A stretch of DNA of 64,000 nucleotides from Amborella trichopoda (GCF_000471905.2 NW_006499776.1:751166-815165), one strand, 5' to 3'. Counted from the stretch's first letter, positions 11,301 through 25,755 are shown. The notes: generated by a model not told the origin, from the letters alone. Program-made: numbers and translations.

Positions 11301-14300
11301 ATGCAAAATGAATCCATGCGAAGCTTGTTTTGGTCATGCAGTATGGACCTAAGCTGAGCAGTTTAGGGGCATGCAGCATGGACCAAGACTGAGCAGTTTA
11401 GCATCATGTAGTACGGGCCGAGGCTGAGCAGTTTTGCGTCATCTAGTATGGTTTGAGGCTGAAATGTTCCGGGTCGTGCAATATGGACGAAGGCTGAGCA
11501 GTTTAGGCTCATCCAGTTTGGACCGAGTCTAAACAGATTTGGGTCGTGCAGTAAAGACCGAGGCTGAGCAGTTTAGGGTCATGCAATATGAATCGTGGCT
11601 GACCACTTTAGGGTCATGCAGTATGGACCGAGGCTTAGCAGTTTAGGGTCATGCAGTTTGAACCGAGGCTAAGCAGTTTAGGGTCTTACAATTTGGACTG
11701 TGGCTAAGAAGTTTGGGATTAAGAAGTATGGATCGAGGCTGAGCAGTTTACGTTCATGCCTTAAGGATTAAGGTTACGCAGTTTTGGGTCATGCTAAATG
11801 GTCGGAGGAGGAGCAGAATAGGGTCATACAGTATGGGCCAATGCTGACCAATTTAGGGTTAGGTAGTATGGACCTAAGATGAGCAGTTTAGGGTATTACA
11901 GTATGGACTGAGGCTGAGCAGTTTAACATCATGTAGTATAGACCTAAGCCGAGTAGTTTAGCGACATCTAGCATGGACCGAGGCTGAGTAGTTTCGAGTC
12001 ATGCAATATGGACCGAGGCTGAGCAGTTTAGGGTCATGCAGTGTGGATCGAGGCTAAGAGGTTTATGATCATGCAATATTGTCCGAGTCAGAGTAGTTTA
12101 GAGTCATGCAGTATGGACCGAAGTTGAGCAATTTAGGGTCAAGCTGTATGGACCGATTATTAGCTGGGTAGGGTCAGGCAGTACGGACCGAGGCGGACGA
12201 GGCTAGGGTCACGATTTGTGGATCAAGGCTGAGCGGTTTTAGGCCTCATAGTATGTACCAAGAATGAGCAATTTAGGGTGATGCAGTATGAACCGAGGCC
12301 GAGCAGTTTAGAGTTATGCAGTATGGATCGTGGGTGAGCAGTGTCGGGTCATGCAGTATGCACCGAGGCGAAGCAGTTATGGTCATGTTGTATGAATCAA
12401 CGCTGACCTCTTTTGGGTTATGTAGTATGGACTTAAGTTGAGAAGTTTAGGATATTGCAGTATTAATTGAGGCTGAGTAGTTTAACATCACGTAGTATGG
12501 CCAGAGGCGGAGCTGTTTAGCGTCATCCAGTATGGGCCGAGGCTGAGTTTTTTTGGGGAGGTTGAGCAGTTTAGGTTCATGCAGTGTGGATCGAGGCTAA
12601 GCAGTTCTAGGTCACGCAATATGGTTTGAGGAGGAGTAGTTTGGGGTCATGCCGTCTGGATTGAGGCGGAAAAATTTAGTGTTAGGCTTTATGGACCGAT
12701 GCTGAACTGTTTAAGGTCACGCAGTATAGACTGAGACTGAGAAGTTTCGGCTCATCCAGTATTGACCGAGGCTTAGTAGTTATGGGTCATTCAGTATGGA
12801 GTGAGGCTTAGAAATTTAGTGTCAAACAGTATGGACCGATGCTGAGCTATTTAGGGTCAGGCAGTATGGAACTATGCTGAATAGTTAGGGTCATGCAGTA
12901 TGCACCGAGGATGAGCAATTGAGGGTCATGCACAGCGGAAAGAGGCTTGGTAGTTTACGATCCTGCAGTTTGGACCAAGGCTGAGCAGTTTAGGATCATG
13001 CAGTATGGACCGAGGCAGAGCAGTTTAGGGTCATGCAGTATGGACCGAGGATATGCTGTTTAGGGTCCTGCAGTATGGATCGAGGCAGAGCAGTTTATGG
13101 GCATTCAGTATGTACCGAGGCTGAGGAGGTTAGGTTCATGCAGTATGGACCGAGGATGAACTAATTAGGGTCATGAAGTCTGGACTGTGGCATTGCAGTT
13201 TGGGATCATGCCGTATGGACGAAGGCTGAGCAATTTAGGGTCATGCAGCACGGACTGAGTCGGAGCACTTTATGGTCATACAGTAAAGACTGAGGCTGAG
13301 TTATTTAAGGTCATGCAGTATTGATTGAGGCTGAACAGTTTAAGGTCATGCAGAACAAACAAAGTCTGAGAGGTTTAGAGTCTTGCACTGTGGGCCTAAG
13401 CAGATAATTTCAAAGTCGTGTCGCATGGATCGAGGTTGCGAAGTTTAAGGTCGTGCATTTTTTACCCAGGCAATGCAGTTAGGATCATGCAGTATGGATC
13501 GAGGCTGAGCAATTTAGGGTCGTGCAGAACTAACCGAGGTGGAGCTGTTTGGAGTCATCCTGTATGGGCCGAGGTTGTGCAGTTTTGTGTCCTACAGTCT
13601 GGACCGAGGCCGAGCAACTTAGGGTCATGCAGTATGAACCAACGCATAGCAGTTTAGGGTCATGCAATATCGTCCGAGGTCGAACAATGTAAAGTCATGC
13701 AGAATGGATCGAGTCTGAGCAGTTTAGGGGGATGAAATATGGACCGAGGCTGAGCAGTTTAACATCATCCAATTTGAACAGAGGCTGAGTAGTTTAGGGT
13801 CAGGAAGTATAGACCGAGGCTGAGCAGTATAGGGTCATGTAATATGAACCAACATTGAGCAGTTTAGGGTCATGAAGTACAGAACGAGGCTACGCAGTTT
13901 AAAGTCATCCAGTATGGACCGAGGCTGAGTAGCTTAGGGTCTTACAGTCTGGATCGAGGCTGAGCAGTTTAATGTCGTGAAGTGTGTATCGAGGCTAAGC
14001 AGTTTAAGGTCATGTAATATGGACTAAGACGGAGTAGTTTAGGGTCTTCCGGTATGGACCGAGGCTGAGCAATATAGGGTCAAGAATAATGGACCGATGC
14101 TGTGCTATTTAGGGTAAGGGACTATGGGCCTATGCTACGCTGTTAGGGTCATGCAGTGTGGACCGAGCATGAGCAGTTGAGGGTCATCCATTACGGACCG
14201 AAATTGAGCAGTTTACGATCGTGAAGTATGAACTGAGGCTGAGCAGTTTAGGATCATGCAATATGCACCGAGGCTGAGCCGTTGAGGGTATTACGGTATG

Positions 14301-17130
14301 GACTGAGTGTGAGTTGTGTTGGGTTGTGCCGTATGGACGGAAGCTTAGCTGCATAGGGTTATGAAGTATGGACTGATGCTGAGCTGGTTAGGGCCATGCA
14401 CTATAGTCCTATGCTAAGAAATTTACAGTCATGTAGTATGGACCGAGGCTAAGCAGTTTAAGGTCACACAGCATGGACCAAGGCTTAGCAGTATAGGGTC
14501 GTGTAGTATGAACCAAGGCATAAGCAGTTTAAGGTCATGCATTATGGCTCGAGGCAGAGCAGTTTAGGGCCATGCAGTATGGACCAAGGATGAGCAGTTT
14601 AGGGTCGTTCAGTATGGACTGAGGCTGAGCTGTCTAGGGTCATGCAATATGGTTCGACGCTAAGCAGTTTAAAGTCTAGAGTATTGTCTTATGCTGGGCG
14701 ATATAAGGTATTGCAGTATAGACAGATGCTGAGCCATTTAGCGTCATGCACTATGGACTGTGGCTAGGAAGTTTACCATCATCTAGTATTGACCGAGTCT
14801 GAAAAATTTAGGGTCATGCAGTATGGTCTGAGGACGAGCAGTTTCGCAATATGGACCGAGGCTGAGCTATTCAAAGTCATGCAGTGCAGACTAAGGATGA
14901 TCAGTTTAGGGTCATTGAGATTGGATCGAGGCTGAGTAGTTTACAGTCATGCAATATGGATCGAGGCTGAGCAATTATGGCTTGGTTTGAGGCTGAGCAG
15001 TTTGGGGTCATGCAGTATGCACTAAGGCTGAGCAATTTAGGATTCTGCATGGAATGAGGCAAAGCAGTTTAGGGTCATGCAGTGTTGACCGTGGCTGAGC
15101 TGTTTAGGGTAATGCAGTATGGACCACGGTTGAGCTGTATAGGGTCATGCGGTATGGACCAAGGCTGAGCAGTTTAGGTTGATGCAATATGGACCTAGGC
15201 TAAGTAGTTTAGGGTCATACAGTATGGATCAAGGTGAAGAAGTTTAGGATCATGTAGTATGGACCGAGGTCGAGAGGTTTAGGGTTAGGCAGTATGGACC
15301 GAGGCTACGCAGTTTAGGGTCATGCAGCATGGACCGAGGCTGCGCGGAATAGGGTCAACCAATATGAATCGAGGCTAAGCAGTTAAGGGCCACGCAATAT
15401 GAACCGAGGTTATGCTCTTTAGGATCATGCATTATGGACCGAGGAGGAGGCGTTTGGGGTCAAGCAGTATACGTCGAGAATGAGAGGTTTAGGGTCATGC
15501 AATATGGACTGAGGGAGAGCAGTTTAGTGTCATGCAATATGAAACGAGGCTGAGCAGTATAGCGACATGCAGTATGGATCAATGCTGACCCTTGGAGGGT
15601 CATGCACTATGGACCTAAGCTGAGCCATTTAGAGTCATGCAGTATGGACCAAGGCTGAGCAGTTTAGCATCATCCAGTATGGACAGAGGCTGAGCAGTTT
15701 AGGTTCATGCATTATGGACCGAGGCTGAGAAGTTTAGGCCCCTCTAGTATGGACTGAAGCAGAAATGATTTAGGTCAAGTAGTATGGACCGAGGCTGAGC
15801 AATTTAGGGTCATGCAATATGAACCAAGGCTGAGCAATTTGGAGTCGTGCATTATGGACTGTGGTTGAGGCGTTTAGGGTCAAGTAGTATACATCAAGGC
15901 TAAGCAGTTTAGGGCCTTGCAGTACGAACCGAAGCTGAGCAGTTCAAGGTCATGCAGTAGGGAGCTGTATAAGGACATGTGGTATGGATCGATGCTGAGC
16001 ACTTGAGGGTCATGCAGTATGGACTTATGCTGAGCAGTTTTGGGTCATGTAGTATGGACTGAGGCGAAACAGTTTAACATCATATAGTATGGACCGAGGC
16101 TGAGCACTTTAGGTTCATGCACTATGGACTGAGGTTGAGCAATTTAGGTTCATGCAATATGGACCGAAGCTAAGCAGTTTAGGCGCCTCCAGTATAGTCC
16201 GACGATGAGATTTTTTGAATCCTGCAGTGTGGACCGAGGCGGAGCAATTTTGGGTCGTGCACTATGAACAGAGGTTGAGCAGTTTTTTGTCGTGCATTGT
16301 GGACCGAGGCTGAGGAGTTTAGGGTAATGCAATATAGATCGGTGCTGAGTAGTTTAGGGTCATGTAGTTTGGACTAAGGCCGAACAGTTTAAGATCTTGT
16401 AGTATAGACCGAGGACGAAAAGTATAGGGTCACGCAGTATGGACCGAGACTGAGGTGTTTAGCGTCTTGCAGTATGGCTCGAGGCTGAGTAGTTTAGGGT
16501 CATGTAGTATGGAACGAGGCTGAGCAGTTTAGGGTCATTTAGTACGAACCGGGGCTGAGCAATATATGGTCCTGCAGTATGGGTGGACACTGAGGAGGTT
16601 AGGGTCATGTACTGTGGACTAAGGTTATGCAGTTTAGAGCTATTGAGTCTGGACCATGGCAGAGAAGTTTAGGATCATGCCATATGGACCGAGGCTGAAA
16701 AGGTTAGGGTCATGAAGTATGGACTGATGCAGAACACTTTAGGGTCATACAGTCCTGTCCGAGGCTGAGTGGTTTAGGGTGATGCAGTATGGAACGAGGT
16801 AGAGCAGTTTTGAGTCATGCAGTATGGTAAAAGGATGAGAAAATAAGGTCATGCAGTATGGACCGCAGCAGAGCAGTCCAGTGTCATGCTGTATGAACCG
16901 AGTTTGAGAATTTGAGGGTCATGCAGTCTGGACCGAGACTAAGCAACTTAGGGTCATGCAGTGTGGACCGAGGCTAAGCAGTTTAGGATCAAGCAGTATA
17001 GGCCGAGTTTGAGCAGTTTAGGATCTTGCAGTATGGAACGAGGCAGAGTTGTTAGAGGTCATGTAGTATGGGCCGAGGCTGAGCAGTTAGAGTCATGTAG
17101 TATGGGCCATGGCTGAACAGTTGAAGATCA
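8336..17130 (+). repeat. Satellite block B1, paralogue of 24302-33300 and 51263-59670
   Basis: Only 35-bp monomers are present. Against 51263-59670 the offset is 42475 at 8813, 42444 at 10265, 42454 at 13403, 42524 at 15592 and 42569 at 16750 and 17041. Against 24302-33300 it is about 15951 at 8933, 15896 at 9718, 16990 at 14081, about 16965 near 15596 and 16818 at 16463. Shared oddities include the shortened unit GCAGTATAAGGTCATGCAG near 8400, matched near 24370. Within the block an approximately 5.1-kb repeat is visible: CAAGAATTATGG-type monomers lie at 8933 and 14081, and CACTTGAGGGTC-type monomers at about 10876 and 15995. No gene or inserted element was found. Edges are approximate. Confidence 0.83.
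12540..12575 (+). repeat. Truncated monomer with a T7 run
   Basis: Positions 12548-12554 are seven T followed by GGGGAGGTTGAGCAG, so most of one monomer (the TCATGCAGTATGGACC part) is missing. The paralogue near 55000 has ordinary full-length monomers here, so the deletion is specific to this copy. It is a useful marker for telling the copies apart. Confidence 0.7.
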
Positions 17131-19117
17131 TGCAGTATCAATCGAGGCTGAGAAATACAGGGTCATGCAGTATGGATCGATGCTAAGCACTTGAGGGTCA
17201 TGCAGTATGGGCCAAAGCTGAGCCGTTTAGGGTCATGCAGTATGGAGCGAGGCTGAACAGTTTAGCATCATCCAGTATGGTTCAAGGCTGAGCAATTTAG
17301 GTACATGCACTATGGACTAAGGCTGAGCAGTTTTGGCACCTACAGTATGGGTCGAAGCTGAGATGTTTTGGGTCAAGCTGTATGGACCGAGGCTGAGCAA
17401 TCTAGGGTCGTGAAATATTAACCGAGGCTCAGCAGTTTAGGGTCTTGCATTATCGACCAAAGCTGAGGAGTTTAGGGGCATGCAATATAGATCGAGGATG
17501 AGCAGTTCAGGGACATGCAGTATGGACAAAGGCTAAATAGTATAAGATCATGCAGTATGGACCGAGGCTGAGAAGTATAGGGTCAAACAGTATGGATCCA
17601 TGCGATGCACTTTACGGTCATGCAATAGTGATGCACGTGGAGCACTTTAGGGTCGTGCAGTATGGACCTAAGCTTAGCAGTTTAGGGGCATGCAGAATGG
17701 ACCAAGGCTGAGAAGTTTAGCATCATGCAGTGCGAACCGAGGCTGAGCACCTTTGTGTCATCCAATATGGGCCGAGGGACTATGGACCTATGCTGAGTAG
17801 TTTGGGTCATTCAGTACGGACCGAGGCTGAGCAGTTTATGATCATGTAGTATGGACCGAGGCTGAGCAACTTAGGATCATGCAGTATGCACTGAGCGTGT
17901 GTTGTTTAGGGTCGTACAATATGGACCGAGGCTGAGCAGTGTTGGGTCATGCCTTATGGACCGAGGATGAGCTGTATAGGGTTATGCAGTGTGGACTGAT
18001 GCTGAGCAGTTTAGGGCCATGCATTATGGACCTATGCTGAGAAGTTTAGACTCATGCAGTATAGATAGAGGCTAAGTAGTTTAGAGTCATGCAGCATGGA
18101 CTGAGGCTTAACAGTTTAGGGCCATGTAGTATGTACCAAGGTAAAGCAGTTTAAGGTTAAGCAGTATGGCTCGAGCCTGACCAGTTTAGGGTCATGCAGT
18201 ATGAACCGAGGCTGAGCAGTTTAGGGTCACTCAGTGTGGACCGAGGCTGAGCAATATTTGGTCATGGACCATGGATCGATGCTGACCAGTATAAAGTCAA
18301 GTAGTATGGACTTAAGCTGAGCGGTATAGGGTATGGCAATACAGACGGAGGCTGAGCCATTTTACGTCATGCAGTATGGACCGCGGATGAGATGTTTAGC
18401 ATCATCTAGTATGGATCGAGTCTAAACAATTTGGGGTCATGCAGTATTGTCAGAGGCTGAGCAGTTTTGGGTCATGCAATATGGACCGAGGATGTGCAGC
18501 TTAGGGTCATGCAGCGCGGACTGAGGATGATCAGTTTATGGTCATTGAGAATGGACTTAAACTGAGTAGTTTAGGATCATGCCTTATGGACTGAGCAGTT
18601 TAGGGTCGTGCATCATGGACTGAGGCTTAGCAGTTTAGGGTCATGTAGTATGCATCGAGGCTGAGCAGTTTAGGGTCAAGCTGTATGGCACGAGGCTGAG
18701 CAATTTAAGGTCATGCAGCATGGACCGAGGCTGAGCGGTTTAGGGTCATTCAGTATGGACCAAGGCTGAGCAGTATATGGTCATGCACCAAGGATCGACG
18801 TTGAGCAGTTCAACATCATGAATTATCGGCTTAAGCTGAGCGGTATAGAGTATTGCAGTATCAACGGAGGCTGAGCCGTTTAGAGTCACGCAGTATCGTC
18901 CGTGAATGAGAAGTTTAGCATCATCTAGTGTGGACCGAGTCTGAACAATTTAGGGTCATGCAGTATGGTCCGATGCGGAGCTTCTAAGGGTCATGAAATA
19001 TGGACCGAGGATGTGCAGCTAAGGGTCATGCAGTGTGGACTGAGGATGATCAGTTTAGGGTCATTGGGAATAGACTGAGGCTGAGTAGTTTAGGGTCATG
19101 CCGCGTGGACCGAGGGT
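17131..19117 (+). repeat. Satellite block C1, paralogue of about 49580-51262
   Basis: The order of variants matches 49580-51262 with offsets 32289 at 17411, 32287 at 17622 and 17774, 32311 at 18401 and 32309 at 18920. Shared rare units include GAGGGACTATGG, which is a monomer cut in half, and CCATGCGATGCACTTTA next to GCAATAG. The copy at 49580 lacks about 140 bp (four monomers) between the equivalents of 17188 and 17411. The block lies next to B1 here, whereas its paralogue sits between the A2 and B2 blocks, so the array has been rearranged between the two. Nothing other than satellite is present. Confidence 0.82.
18080..19117 (+). repeat. Tandem duplication of a 519-bp (about 15-monomer) unit
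   Basis: Copies at about 18080-18598 and 18599-19117 are offset by 519 bp: CATGGACTGAGGCTTA at 18095 and 18614, CATGTAGT at 18123 and 18642, ATCATCTAGT at 18401 and 18920. The same pair exists in the paralogous block (ATCATCTAG at 50712 and 51229, 517 bp apart). The 519-bp duplication therefore predates the 32-kb duplication, and the two copies are already clearly diverged. Confidence 0.85.
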
Positions 19118-22100
19118 GAGTAGTTTAGGGTCATGTAGTATGGATCGAGGTTGAGCTGTTTAGGGTCATGCAATATGCACCGAGGCTGAGCCATTTAGGG
19201 TCCTGCAGTATGGAACGAGGGAAAGCAGTTCAGGGCCATGTAGTGTGGACCTAGGCTGAGCAGTTTAGGGTCATGCAGTATGGACCTAAGTTGATCCGTT
19301 TAGGGTCATGTAGAATGGACCGAGGATTAACAATTTAGCATCATCCAGTATGGACAGAGGCTGAGCAGTTTAGGATCATGCACTATGGAACGAGGCTGAG
19401 CAATTTAGTCTCTTCCAATATGCACAGAAGCTGCTATGTTTTGGGTCAAGCAGTATGGATCGAGGGTGAGCAATTTAGGGTCATGCAATATGAACCGAGG
19501 CTGAGCAGTTTAGTGTTATGCATTATGGACCGAGGCTGAGGAGTTTAGCGTCATGCAATTTAGATTGGGGCTTAGCAGTTTAGGGTCATGCAGTATGGAC
19601 CAACGCTAAATAGTTTAGGATCATGCAGAATGGACCGAGGCTGAGAAGTATAGGGTCATGCAGTCTGGATCGAAGCGGAGCACTTGAGAGTCATGCAATA
19701 CGGACCTAAGCTGAGCCGTTTAGGGTCATGTAGTATGAGCCAAGGCTGAACAGCTTAGCACCGTCCAGTATGGACCGAGGCTGAGCAGCTTAGGTTCGTG
19801 CACTATGGACCGAGGCTATACAGTTTACGCTCCTCTAAAATGGAGCGAAGCTGAGATGTTTTGGGTCAAGCAGTATGGACCGAGGCTGAGTAATTTTTTG
19901 TTGCCCAATATAAACCGAGGCCGAGTAGTTTACGTTCATGCATTTAGGTCCGAGGCTGAGGAGTTTAGGGTCATGCAATATAGATCAGAATTGAGCGGTT
20001 TAAGGTCATAAAGTATGGACCAAGGCTGAATAGCTTAAGATCATGCAGTATGGATCGAGGCTGAGAAGTATTGGCTCATGCAGTATGGACCTAAGCTGAG
20101 CAGTTTAGGGGCATGCAGTATGGACCAAGGCTAAGCAATTTGGCATCATGCAATACAGACAGAGGCTGAGCAGTTTTGCATCATCCAGTATGGACCGAGG
20201 TTGAACATATTTGGGTCATGCAGTATGGACCGAGGCTAAGCAATTTAGGGTCATGCAATATGAATCGTGGTAGAGCAGTTTAGGGTCATGCAGTATGGAC
20301 CGAGGCTTAGCAGTTTAGCGTCATGCAATATGAATCGAGCCTAAGATGGTTAGGGTCATGCAGTTAAGACTGTGGCTAAGTTGTTTTGGGTCAAGCAGTA
20401 CGTAGCGAGGCTGAGTGGTTTACGGTCATGCCGTGAGAATCAGAGCGGTGCAGTTTGGAGTCATGCAGTATGGATCAAGGCAGAGCAATTTAGGGTCATG
20501 CAATATGGACCGAGGCGGAGCAGTATAGGGTCATGCAGCATGGATCAACACTGACCAGTTTAGGGTGTGTAGTATGGACTTAAGTTGAGCAGGTTAGGGT
20601 ATTGTAGTATGGACTGAGGCTGAGCATATTAACATCATGTAGTATGGAGCGAGACATAGGAGTTTAGCATCATCCAGTACGAACCGAGGTTGAGTAGTTT
20701 AGAGTCTTGCAGTATGGATAGAGGCTGAGTAATTTAGGGTCATGCAATGTGCATCGAGGCGAAGTAGTTTAGGATCTTGCAATATGGTCTGAGGTGGAGT
20801 AGTTTAGTATGGATCGAGATTGAGCAATTTAGGATCAATCTGTATGGACTGATGCTGAGCTGTTTAGGGTCAGGCAATATGAACCGAGGCTGAGGAGGTT
20901 AGGGGCAAAATATATGGATCGAGGCTGAGCAGTTTAGGGCTGTATAATATGGACCGAGACTGAGCAATTTCGGGTCATGCAATATGGATCGACGCTGAGC
21001 AATTTCGAGTCATGCAATATGGACCGAGGCTGAGCAGTGTAGGGTCTTGCAGTATGGACCTAGGCTGAGCAGTTTAGTGTCATGTAGTATGGATTGAGGC
21101 TGAGCTGTTTAGGGTCATGCAGTATGGACTAATGCGAAGCAGTATAGGGTCATGCAGTATGGATCAATGCTGACCAGTTTAGGGTTATGTAGTATGGCCT
21201 TAAGATGAGCAGTTTTGGGTATTGCAGTATGGACCAAGGCTAAGAAGCTTAGCATCAAGTAGTATTGACCGAGGCTGAGCTGTTTAGCGTCCACCAGTAT
21301 GGACCGAGGCTGAGCAGTCGAGGGTCACAAAGAGTGGATTAAGGCTAAACGGTTTAGGGTCATGCAATATGGACTGAGGCGGAGTAGTTTACGGTCATGC
21401 TGTATGGACCGAGGTTGAGCAATTTAGCGTAAGGCTCTATGGGCCGATGCTGAGCTATTTAGGGTCAGGCAGTATGGACCGAGGCTGAGGAGGTTAGGGT
21501 CACGCTGTATGGATTGAGGCTGAGCAGTTTAGGGTAGTACAGTAAGGACCGAGACTGAGCAGTTTCGAGTCATACAGTACGGACCGAGGCTGAGCAATTT
21601 AGGGTCAAGCAGTATGGGCTAAGGCCGAGTAATTTAGGGTCAAGTAGTCTGGACCGATGCTGAGCTGTTTAGGGTCAGACAATATGGACCTATGCTGAAC
21701 AGTTAGGGTCATGCAGTATGGACATGGGATTAACAAATGATAATCATGCAGTACCGACCGAGGCTGAGTAGTTCATGATCTTGCAGTATGGACTGAGGCT
21801 GAGCAATTTAAGATCATCTAGCATGGACCGAGGCAGAGTAGTGAGGGCCATGCAGTATGGACAGAGGATATGCTGTTTAGGGTCCTGCAGTATCGACGGA
21901 GGCAGAGCTGCATGTAGTATTGACCGAGGCATGGCAATTAAGGGTAATGCAGTTTGGACCGAGGGTGAGCAGTTAAGGGTCGTCAGTTATGGACCGAGGC
22001 AGAGCAGTTTAAGGTCATGCAATATGGACCGAGGTTGAGCAATTTATGGGCATTTAGTAAGTACCGAGGCTGACGAGGTTTGGTTCAGGCAGTATGGACC

Positions 22101-24301
22101 GAGGATGAACTATTTAGGGTCTTGAAGTCCGGACTGTGGCATTGGAGTTTGGGAGCATGCTGTAAGAATCGAGGCTGGGCAATTTAGGGTCATGTATTAT
22201 GGATTAGAGTCTTGCAATGTGGATCAAAGCTGACCATTTCAGACTCGTGCTGTATGGATCGAGGCTAAGAAGTTTAGGGTCATGCATTTTGCATGGAGGT
22301 AATGCAGTTTAGGGTCATGCAGTATGGACCGAGGCTGAACAGGTTAGGGTCTTGCCGAATGGACAGAGGAAGAGCAGTTTAGGGTCATGCAGTATGGACC
22401 AAGGCTGAGCAGTTTAGGGTCATGCAGTACTGAATGAGGCAAAGTTGTTTAGGGTCATGCAGTATGGACCGAGGTTGTGTAGTATTGTCTCCTGTAAAAT
22501 GGACCGAGACAAAGCAGCAGAGGGTCATACAGTATGGACTGAGGCATAACAGTATAAAGTCATGCAATATAAAGTCATGTAGTATGAATTGAGGCTGAGC
22601 AGTCTAGGGTCAGGCAGTATTGTCCGAAGCGAAGAAGTATAAGGTCATGCGGTGTGGATCAATGCTGACCAGTTTAGAGTTACATAGTATGGACTTAAAA
22701 TGAGTGGTTTAGGATATTGCAGTATGGACGGAAGCTGAGAAGTTTAACATCATGTAGTATTGACCGTGATTGTGCTGTTTAGAGTCATGCAGTATGGACC
22801 GAGGCTAAGTAGTTTAGGGTCATGCAATATGGACCGAGGTAGAGCAGTTTAGGGTCATGCAGTGTGGAATGAGGCTAAGCAGTTTAGGGTCATGAAATAT
22901 GGTTTGAGGCAGAGTAGTTTAGGGACATGCAGTATGGACCGAGGCTGAGAAATTTAAGGTTAGGCTGTATGGAACGATGCTGAATTGTTTACGGTCGTGC
23001 AATATGGACCTAGGTTGCGTAGTGTTGAGTCCTGCAGTATGGACCGAGGCAGAGCAGCATAGGGTCATGCAGTATGGATCGAGGCATAACAGTTTAAGGT
23101 CATGCAATATAAAGTCATGCAGTATGGATTGAGGCTGAGCAGTTTAGAGTCAATTAGTATTGACCAAGGCTAAGCAGTATAGGGTCATGCAGTATGGATC
23201 AATGCTGACCAGTTTAGAGTTACATAGTATGGACTTAAGATGAGCAGTTTTGGGTATTGCAGTATGGACGGAGGCTTAGAAATTTAACATCATGTAGTAT
23301 TAACCGTGACTGAGCAGCTTAAAGTCCTGCAATATGGACCGAGGCTGAGTAGTTTTGGGTCATGAAATATGGACCGAGGCTGAGCAGTTTAGGGTCATGC
23401 AGTGTGGATGGAGGCTAAGCAGTTTAGAGTCATGAAATATGGTCTAAGGCGGAGTAGTTTAGAGACATGCAGTGTGGACTGAGGCTGAGCAATTTAGGGT
23501 TAGGCTGTATGGAATGATGCTGAATTGTTTAGGAGGAGGCAGTACGGACCGAGGCTAAGGAGGTAAGGGTCGTGTTGTATGGATCGAGGCTGAGCAGTTT
23601 AGGGCCGTGTAGTAAGGACCGAGACTGTGCAGCTTCAGTACATGCAGTATGGACCGAGGCTGACTAGTTTTGGGTCATGCAGTATGGATCGAGGCAGAGC
23701 AATTTAGAGTCAAGCTGTATGGACCGATGTTGAGCTGTTTTGGGTCAGGTAGTACGGACCTATGCTGAACAGTTCGGGTCATGTGGTGTGGATCGAGGAT
23801 GAGCAATTGAGGGTAATGCAGTATGGACCGAGGATGAGCATTGAGGGCCACGCTAAACGGACTGAGGCTGAGTAGTTTACGATCATGCAGTATGGACCGA
23901 GGCTGAGCAGTTTAGGATCATGTAGTCTGGACTGAAGCAGAGCAGTTTAGGGCCATGCAATATGGACCGTGGATACGCATTTTACGGTCTTGCAGTATGG
24001 ACGGAGGTCAAGCAGCTTAGGGTCATGTAGTATGGATCGAGGCATAGCAGTTAAGGGTAATGCAGTATTAATCGAAGCTGGGTCATCCAGTATGGACTGA
24101 GGCTGAGCAGTTTAGGCATGCAATATGGACAGAGGCTGAGCAGTTCATAAGCATTCAGTATATACCGAGGCTGAGGAGGTTAGGTTCTCTCAGTATGGAC
24201 TGAGGATGAACTATTTAGGGTCTTGAAGGCTGGACCGTGGCATTACAGTTTGGGATCATGCCGTATGGACTGAGGCTGAGCAATTTAGGGTCATGCAGTA
24301 T
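19118..24301 (+). repeat. Satellite block D, mosaic of the common variant series
   Basis: This stretch has only 35-bp monomers. Parts resemble 5.7-8.3 kb (for example the TGTGGCTAAG, TTTTGGGTCAAGCAG, TTTACGGTCATGCCG series at about 20370-20440 against 7560-7625) and parts resemble 10.5-14 kb. I could not find a single constant offset over its full length, so I treat it as a mosaic of approximately 5-kb repeats. It includes the 540-bp tandem duplication described separately. No gene, RNA or inserted element was seen. Confidence 0.75.
22490..23570 (+). repeat. Tandem duplication of a 540-bp unit
   Basis: Two copies are offset by 540 bp. The clearest marker is the shortened unit GCAATATAAAGTCATG at 22564 and 23104, preceded in both by a GGCATAACAGT monomer and followed by GAATTGAGG or GGATTGAGG, then by a TCAATGCTGACCAGTTTAG monomer and a TTACATAGTATGGACTTAA monomer. 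540 is 15 monomers plus 15 bp, and the extra bases come from irregular units. Edges are approximate. Confidence 0.82.
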
Positions 24302-25755
24302 GGACTGAGTTAGAGCACTTTAGGGTCATACAGTAGGGATCGAGGCTTAGTTGTTCAAGGTCATGCCGTAAAAGGTCATGCAGTATAGACAAAGTCCGAG
24401 AGGATTAGGGCCCTGCTGTTTGGACCAAAGCTAACCATTTCAGAGTCGTGCTGTATGGATCGAGGCTTAGAAGTTTGGTGTCATGCATTTTGGACAGAGG
24501 CAATGCAGTTTAGGGTCATGCAGTATGGACCGAGGCTGAGTAGTTTAGGGTCTTAAATGGATCGAGGATGTAAAGTGTAGTGCCATGCAGTATGGAACAA
24601 GGTTGAGCAGTTTAGGGTCCTGTAGTATTGACCGAGGCAGGGCCTTTTAGGGTCACGCAGTATGGATCGAGGTTGAGCAGTTTAGCATCATCCAGTATGA
24701 ACAGAAGCAGAGTTGTTTAGGGTCATGCAATATAGACCGAGGCTGCGTAGTATAGGGTCATGCAGTATGGACCGAGGATAAGTAGTTTAGAGTCATGAAG
24801 TGTGGATCGAGGCTAAGCAGTTTTAGGTCATGCAATATGGATCGAGGCGAAGTAGTTTGGGGTCATGCAGTATGGACAAAGAAGAATTATGGACCAATGT
24901 TATGCTGTTTAGGGTAAAGGACTATGGACCTATGCTAAGCAGTTAGGGTCATGTAGTATGGACCGAGGATGAGTAGTTGAGGTCATACAGTACGGACCGA
25001 GGCTGAGCAGTCTACCATCATGCAATATGGACTGAGGCTGAGCAGATTAGGATCATGCCGTATGCCTTGAGGCTAAGCCTTTTAGGATGTACAGTATGGA
25101 CCGAGGCTGAGCAGTGTTGGATCATGCTATATAGACCGAGGTAGAGCTGTATAGGGTTATGCAGTACAGACTGATGCTGAGCAGTTTAAGGCCATGCACT
25201 ACGGACTTATGCTGAGAAGTTTAGAGTCATGCAGTATGGCTCGAGGCTGAGCAGTTTAGCGACATGCAATGTGGACCGCGGCTGAGCAGTTTAGGGTCAT
25301 TCAGTATGAATCGAGGCTGAGCAGTATAGGGACATGTGCTATGGATCGACGCTGAGCAGTTTAAAGTCATGCAATATGGAGTTAAGCGTAGCGGTGTAGG
25401 GTATTGCAGTATGGACGGAGGCTGAGCCGTTTAGCGTCATGTAGTTTCGACCGTGGCTAAGAAGTTTAGTATCATCTAGTATGGACCGAGGCTGAACAAT
25501 TTAAGGTCATGCAGTATGGTCCGAGGGTGAGCAGTTTTGGGTCACGCAATATGGACCGAGGTTGAGCAATTTAGGGGCATGCAGTGCGGATCGCGGATGA
25601 TCAGTTCAGGGTTATTGAGAAATAGACCGAGGCTGAGTAGTTTAGGGTCATGCTGTATGGACCGAGACTGAGATGTTTAGGGTGATGTAGTACGCATCGG
25701 GGATGAGCAGTTTAGGGTCACGCAGTACGCACCGAGGCTGAGTAGTTTAGGGTCT